Assembly (NCBI GenBank): GCA_946480545.1
Contig: CAMLKY010000028.1
Coordinates: 1-11,189 of the forward strand
Direction: 5' to 3'
Source: an uncultured Acidobacteriota bacterium
GTDB taxonomy: Bacteria > Acidobacteriota > Blastocatellia > Pyrinomonadales > Pyrinomonadaceae
Length of the DNA: 11,189 nucleotides
Shown here: in pieces, positions 7,191-11,189 of the stretch
Layout: the number at the start of each line of letters is the position of its first letter
Numbering within the stretch: position 1 is the stretch's first letter
Notes under the pieces: model-generated
The model's input: the letters and a program-made list of their open reading frames with translations, nothing else
What the model was told of the DNA's origin: nothing
Database searches by the model: none
Position numbers and translations under genes: made by a program

Positions 7191-8682
7191 TGAAGCGATA
7201 AGCCTTCTCGACTCGCTCCTCGCCGTCAATCCGGAATCGGTCGAAGCATGGACGATGATGTCACATCTCGTAGACGGATTTGACGAGAAGATCCGATGCT
7301 TCGAAAGCATCCTGGCTCTCGAGCCCGAGAACGTAGGCGCCAAAGCGGGTCGCGACTCGCTGCTCGCGATATTCGGGACTGTCGACGCATCAAACTCGAC
7401 GGACGGCCCTGTATCTGAAAGCAACGAAGATTTCGTGGCTCCGGATGAGATCGCCTCTGACGCCGCAAATGCACCCGCGGACGAAACAGGTGCTGAGCTA
7501 TCGAGTGAAACTTACGTCCTAAACGGACATTCAGAGGACACAGAATATGAAGAAGGGAATGTCGCGGAGCCGTTTGCTTCGTATGCGGAAGAAGCTCCGA
7601 GCGCTCTTGAGACAGTTGGAAGTACGTACGAATTAGACCCGGTGACAGATCTCTCGGCACATGTCGATACAGCCTATGCCGACCCGCACGCTGAAACCGT
7701 GACGCTGTCTTACGGAGATGCAGAGGCCGCACCAGTGCGGGACGAAGAAGTCGTCGATACGTACGAGTATCAGCCTGCCGCGTCGGACCCGAACATCCCT
7801 ATGCCCGACGGCCAGCTTCCCGAGGTCCAGGCGGTGGCTGCACCTGAGACCGTGGTCGAGGAGACTCAGGCAGAAGAACCCGTCGTCGAAGCAGCGGAAG
7901 TACTGCAGGTCGTAGCTCACACGGCGTCGTGTCCTTTCTGCGGTCATGAGAATGACGGTCAGGCTGTCGGCTGCATCGAATGCCGAGCCGTTCTAACTTT
8001 GTCGGACCTCGAGCTGCTTTTGGCAAATCAAAACGCCGATAAGTCGGTGCTTCGCAGAGCCGTCGAAGAGATGGAACGCAAGCGGCTCACACGCCCATTC
8101 CAGGCGGACGAGCTTGTTACTCTTGGCGTGGGACATCTCAACCTGAGGAATCTTCAGCTTGGATATACGTGCCTCTCCGAAGCGTCACGTATGAATCCGA
8201 ACAACGTGTTGCTTGGACGTCAGGTCAATTCCCTTCTGATCCGGTTAGAAGAGATCCGGCGTCAGGAAGAAGCACATCTCAGAATGCCGAAAGGCAAATC
8301 GATACTTGTTGTCGACGATAGTCCCACTGTGCGTAAGCTGATCGCCGGCAAACTCGAGAAATGCGGTCACGAAGTCGTCTGCGCGAATGACGGGGTCGAA
8401 GCCATGGAACGGCTCGAGAGTTTTGTCCCGGATCTGGTGCTGCTCGATATCACGATGCCACGAATGGACGGATATCAAGTCTGTAAACTTATCCGCAGCA
8501 ACGCCGCGACAAAGGATGTCACCGTCGTGATGATCTCGGGCAAAGACGGTTTCTTTGATAAGGTCCGCGGCCGTATGGCCGGGACGACCGGATATATTAC
8601 CAAGCCTTTCGGTCCCGAGACCCTCATGAAGGCGGTCGAGATGTACCTCAGCGGCGAGGCCCCTGAGCTTGAAGAGGTATGA
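6907..8682 (+). CDS. Response regulator with TPRs, acidic linker, zinc ribbon and C-terminal receiver domain (main part)
   Basis: The open frame begins at ATG 6907, but real coding in it starts near 7111 (ELQAAKDGIVKERLG); before that the neighbouring frame is the coding one. In order: a TPR-like block (NSEAISLLDSLLAVNPESVE, then ILALEPENVGAK); about 170 residues of Glu/Asp/Ala/Pro-rich, probably disordered linker (7375-7915); a zinc ribbon at 7930-7983 with C-x2-C-x10-C-x2-C (CPFCGH...CIEC); a further TPR-like helical segment (LGVGHLNLRNLQLGYTCLSE, about 8125-8205); and a receiver domain from about 8299 to 8655. The receiver has the acidic pair DD (8314-8319), phospho-acceptor Asp at 8446-8448 (LLDITMPRMDGY), Ser in MISGKD and Lys in ITKPFG, so it should be phosphorylated. 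There is no DNA-binding output domain; signalling is likely by protein contact, as with PilG/CheY-like regulators. The next gene, a CheA-like kinase, follows after nine bases and is the likely phosphodonor. Confidence 0.85.
   Translation: MHANGGRQPTGCLQRLSSNAAQTPFRKIKKSLRPNASRKHLSTTRTTRRRGHGWHRWRIHLRKKSACSELQAAKDGIVKERLGEAKTAAVAGRNSEAISLLDSLLAVNPESVEAWTMMSHLVDGFDEKIRCFESILALEPENVGAKAGRDSLLAIFGTVDASNSTDGPVSESNEDFVAPDEIASDAANAPADETGAELSSETYVLNGHSEDTEYEEGNVAEPFASYAEEAPSALETVGSTYELDPVTDLSAHVDTAYADPHAETVTLSYGDAEAAPVRDEEVVDTYEYQPAASDPNIPMPDGQLPEVQAVAAPETVVEETQAEEPVVEAAEVLQVVAHTASCPFCGHENDGQAVGCIECRAVLTLSDLELLLANQNADKSVLRRAVEEMERKRLTRPFQADELVTLGVGHLNLRNLQLGYTCLSEASRMNPNNVLLGRQVNSLLIRLEEIRRQEEAHLRMPKGKSILVVDDSPTVRKLIAGKLEKCGHEVVCANDGVEAMERLESFVPDLVLLDITMPRMDGYQVCKLIRSNAATKDVTVVMISGKDGFFDKVRGRMAGTTGYITKPFGPETLMKAVEMYLSGEAPELEEV
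7105..7120 (+). other. Frameshift/deletion point in the TPR/response-regulator gene
   Basis: Coding evidence passes from the frame with codon start 7107 (…AEKVGLL) to the frame with codon start 7111 or 7117 (QAAKDGIV…). Comparison with the following repeat (EKIRCF, then 13 residues, then KAGRDSLL) predicts 13 residues between EKVGLL and QAAKDGIV. Only seven bases (7110-7116) are present, about 32 bases fewer than the 39 expected, which is again 3n+2. Confidence 0.75.
7930..7983 (+). other. Zinc-ribbon motif inside the response-regulator gene
   Basis: Four cysteine codons at 7930, 7939, 7972 and 7981 give C-x2-C-x10-C-x2-C, with Gly/His/Asn-rich turns (CPFCGHEND). It resembles small zinc ribbons used as structural or interaction modules. 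Metal binding is inferred from the spacing only. Confidence 0.75.
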
Positions 8683-8691
8683 CGGCCTGGC

Positions 8692-10965
8692 GTGAAGCTC
8701 TCGAATTTCAAAGCCCTTATCGATGAAGCTGAGGAACTGCTCGCGGCGATTCGCGGCAGCGTGATAGTCCACGCGCAGGACGCGCTCAAACCCGAGCATC
8801 TGAAGAGCCCTCTTCATTCGGCCCGTATCCTTGCAGCACATTCGACTGAGATCGGCGACCCTGCCATCTCGGCCGCCGCCGAGACTCTTGAGGCCTGGCT
8901 TACTCTGCTCAGCTCCGAAAATGAGACGATCTCACATACACGGACGCGGAGCTTGCTCGATCAGATCTCAGAGCTCGAAGTGGCGATCATCGAGTTCCGC
9001 GCGCGGTCAGACGAGCATTTGTCGGACGTCGTCGAATTCGATCTCTCGTTCGAGAATCTTGGTCACGTAAAGGCATCCGGTACTGTCGGCTCAGACGAAT
9101 TTGAGATCGATGCCGAGATGTACGAGGTCTTTCGTGAAGAAGCAGCCTCGCTTCTGCAGAATATTCGAACCAGCCTCGCGACCCTTAGCGAACACCCCAG
9201 CGACAGCGACGCGTTGTGGGAGATAAAGAAATGCGCCCATACGTTCAAGGGTGCAGCCGGTGTGACCGGTCAAAAGAAAGCTTCAGAGCTGGCACATCGG
9301 GTTGAAGATCTTCTCGAGCGCCTGTCCGAGCGTCCGGCGGGCCGAACAGAGCTGGTCATGATATTGAGCGACGCGAGCGACTGTCTCGAGGCACTGTCGA
9401 ACGGAACGAGTTCACACGATCTCGATTCGCGTATCGCATCGATCTACACGGCTTTTGATAAGACCCTTAACGGTGTGAATGGCTCATCCGCTCCAACGAA
9501 CGGACACCACGCTCAGGCCGATCCTCCGAAATCGGAAACTCCCTCGGACCAGCCTGCGGCCAAACCTGCAAAGAAGACTTCGATAGTGCGTATCTCGCTG
9601 GAGCGCCTGGATGATCTGATGCGAAATGTGGGTGAGCTACTGAGTAGCAGGTCCTCGCTCCGGGACGGCATTGCACAGTTCAGGGAACAACTCGAAGAGT
9701 CTTCGAACAATACGCTCCGGCTGCAGTACACGGCCGCCCGGATGACCGCCCTCGAATCGCGACTGGCGGATTCACCGGATCCATCCATTCCAAGCCTTAG
9801 CCGGAGCTTGTACGAGCTCTCCGAAACCGCACGCGACGCGACGATCATCGATGAAGCGCTGCTATCGCTCAAACAGGAGCTGGATGAGATCGCGGCAAAC
9901 GGCAACCACCTGATAGATGAGCTGCAGAAACGCGTCAGGCGTTTGAGGAATGTAGAGTTCGGAACCGTCGCGACGCGATTGCAGAGGACCGTTCGTGTTA
10001 CATGCGATGAGGAAGGAAAAGATGCGGAGGTCATACTCGAGAATGGAAACCTCGAGATCGACACGCAGATCATCGACCTGCTGATGGATCCTTTGATGCA
10101 CCTCCTAAAAAATGCGGTGGTCCATGGAATCGAGACTCCGGAGACGCGTCGATTACTGGGCAAGCCCGAGACCGGAACGATCACCATCGAGGTAGACAGC
10201 GCCGACGGACACGTTCTCCTGGCCGTGACCGACGACGGGTGCGGTATTGCGTACCAGCCGTTGATCGAGAAGGCAGTCGCCGGCGGCTTTGTCACCCGCG
10301 AAGCTGCCGAACGCATGACCGCGTCTGAGGCGTATGAACTGATCTTTCTTCCGGGACTGACCACAACCCGGAAGCTCACATTGAATGCGGGACGCGGTGT
10401 AGGCATGAGTATCGTGCGCGAAAGTGTCGAGGCGGCAGGCGGCACTATCACGATGGAGACATTTCCGCAGCGCGGAACGACGTTCGTATTGCGGGTACCC
10501 GTTCCATTCGTTGTAATCGACACCGTGGCGACACCGAATGAAATGCCAAGCCCGCCAAAGCGGCGGTGGTCGGATCGCCCGTTAGTACTGATCGTCGATG
10601 ACAGTCCGAGCGTCAGGCTCAAGACGAAGCGGGTCGCCGAAGACGCCGGCATGCGGGTGCAGACAGCGCGAAACGGCGTCGAGGCGCTCGAGAAATTATC
10701 GACAATGGGTGAACTGCCGAAAGTGATCGTGTCGGACATCGAGATGCCGCGAATGGGTGGCTTTGAGTTTGTAGGCCGGCTCCGTGACGAACTGCCGTTG
10801 ACCGAGATCCCCGTGATCTTTATCAGCTCACGCTCCGGCGATGAGGACCGGGAACAGGCCAGAACGGCCGGGGTGACCGAGTATCTTACAAAGCCCTATA
10901 GCGAAATCGAGCTTACGAAGCTGCTGCAACGAATGATCCCTCTCGGCGAGTCGCCGTTGGACTGA
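8692..10965 (+). CDS. CheA-like hybrid histidine kinase with C-terminal receiver, lacking the CheW-like P5 domain
   Basis: The product has 757 residues. Residues 1-110 are helical and may be a degenerate HPt. A clear HPt domain spans about 138-255 with the phosphorylatable His183 (CAHTFKGAAG). A Pro/Lys/Ser linker (261-297) takes the place of P2. Dimerisation starts at VRISLERLDDLMRNVGELL (299-317) and is long, to about 435, with an extra coiled-coil-like part as in ChpA/PilL-type kinases. The ATPase domain has the N box HLLKNAVVHGIE (470-481), DDGCGI (514-519), an F box near LIFLPGLTT and GRGVGMSIV (567-575). It ends at FVLRVPVPFVVID (598-610), and a 20-residue linker leads straight to a receiver (630-750: VDD at 635-637, Asp682 in SDIEMPRMGG, ISSRS, TKPY). 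No CheW-like domain is present. The cytoplasmic kinase should autophosphorylate His183 and pass the phosphate to its own receiver or to that of the preceding gene. The GTG at 8692 is the only plausible start; GAAGAGG lies 14 bases upstream, rather far, so translational coupling is likely. Confidence 0.9.
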   Translation: MKLSNFKALIDEAEELLAAIRGSVIVHAQDALKPEHLKSPLHSARILAAHSTEIGDPAISAAAETLEAWLTLLSSENETISHTRTRSLLDQISELEVAIIEFRARSDEHLSDVVEFDLSFENLGHVKASGTVGSDEFEIDAEMYEVFREEAASLLQNIRTSLATLSEHPSDSDALWEIKKCAHTFKGAAGVTGQKKASELAHRVEDLLERLSERPAGRTELVMILSDASDCLEALSNGTSSHDLDSRIASIYTAFDKTLNGVNGSSAPTNGHHAQADPPKSETPSDQPAAKPAKKTSIVRISLERLDDLMRNVGELLSSRSSLRDGIAQFREQLEESSNNTLRLQYTAARMTALESRLADSPDPSIPSLSRSLYELSETARDATIIDEALLSLKQELDEIAANGNHLIDELQKRVRRLRNVEFGTVATRLQRTVRVTCDEEGKDAEVILENGNLEIDTQIIDLLMDPLMHLLKNAVVHGIETPETRRLLGKPETGTITIEVDSADGHVLLAVTDDGCGIAYQPLIEKAVAGGFVTREAAERMTASEAYELIFLPGLTTTRKLTLNAGRGVGMSIVRESVEAAGGTITMETFPQRGTTFVLRVPVPFVVIDTVATPNEMPSPPKRRWSDRPLVLIVDDSPSVRLKTKRVAEDAGMRVQTARNGVEALEKLSTMGELPKVIVSDIEMPRMGGFEFVGRLRDELPLTEIPVIFISSRSGDEDREQARTAGVTEYLTKPYSEIELTKLLQRMIPLGESPLD

Positions 10966-11189
10966 AGCGTTCGTGCGAAGGCTCTCACGCGAAACACCCG
11001 AAAGGTGACGCGCCCTTACTTGGGCATAATGTAGGCGTGGATTTGTTAGCTGGGGCCTGACGATCGCAACCACGAATCACACTCACTTCACAAAACGATA
11101 CTAAGCGGAGTGCATTCCCTCATTTCGCGCATTTTCGCGTATTTCGCGGGCGAACTTCTTCCTCAACACCCGAAGAATTTTCTATCGAC
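10966..11189. other. Non-coding tail after the kinase gene
   Basis: I see no gene in these 224 bp; the ATG near 11030 is followed directly by TAG. A 4-bp GCCC/GGGC hairpin (11012-11025) has no T-run, so no terminator can be assigned to the signalling operon. The end of the window carries the phased repeat noted separately. Confidence 0.5.
11122..11151. repeat. Three phased copies of ATTT(T)CGCG
   Basis: ATTTCGCGC, ATTTTCGCGT and ATTTCGCGG follow each other without a gap, giving a period of about 9-10 bp, close to one helical turn. Short tandem motifs of this kind in intergenic DNA are often members of a dispersed genomic repeat family; whether that is so here cannot be told from one copy. 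Confidence 0.55.

Noticed and set aside
8679..8726. ATG at 8679 overlapping the response-regulator stop, with GAAGAGG just upstream
   Set aside because: It opens only about 15 codons in a frame different from the kinase; the kinase frame has GTG 8692 and no other start nearby.
9513..10739. 408-codon open frame on the minus strand inside the CheA-like gene
   Set aside because: Ser/Thr/Arg-rich translation with no domain, wholly within a gene with clear HPt, ATPase and receiver motifs.
11012..11025. GCCC/GGGC hairpin after the kinase gene as a terminator
   Set aside because: Only four base pairs and no T-run on either strand.

Overview
The window looks like a chromosomal segment of an acidobacterium or a close relative. 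The main reason is the large Oar-type TonB-dependent receptor, with a carboxypeptidase-regulatory-like domain ahead of its plug, a layout that is abundant in Acidobacteriota. The second secreted protein carries the same kind of N-terminal domain, and both signal peptides appear to end just before a Gln. Base composition looks moderately GC-rich. The taxonomic call is an inference. I see no tRNA, rRNA, CRISPR array, transposase or integrase.

Layout: (1) 1-587, the 3' part of a histidine-phosphatase (phosphoglycerate-mutase-like) gene, cut by the window edge. (2) 849-4118, an isolated, strongly ribosome-binding TonB-dependent receptor closed by a textbook terminator. (3) 4360-6340 on the minus strand, a two-gene unit: an FAD/NAD(P)H oxidoreductase of thioredoxin-reductase fold, then a secreted protein with a regulatory-like domain and TPRs. 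This unit ends in its own terminator, convergent with that of the receptor. (4) 6341-6623, a divergent intergenic region. (5) 6624-10965 on the plus strand, a signalling pair: a TPR / acidic linker / zinc ribbon / response-regulator protein, followed 9 bp later by a CheA-like hybrid histidine kinase (HPt, extended dimerisation region, ATPase, receiver) that has no CheW-like P5 domain. (6) 10966-11189, a non-coding tail with a short phased repeat.

Two genes are broken in similar ways. In the oxidoreductase the conserved C-terminus (GVFAVGDVANP...) lies in another frame, and about 14 family residues are missing at the switch. In the TPR/response-regulator gene the frame changes inside the second TPR-like block, where about 11 residues are missing. 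Both fit small deletions of 3n+2 bases about 1.5 kb apart. They are either genuine micro-deletions making pseudogenes or assembly/consensus errors; raw reads would decide.

How the genes may work together: the TPR/zinc-ribbon/receiver protein and the CheA-like kinase probably form one phosphorelay. Its kinase resembles the type IV pilus / alternative-function chemosensory kinases (ChpA/PilL type) in its long dimerisation segment, but without P5 it should not join a classical CheW-receptor array. This pair is the most unusual content of the window.
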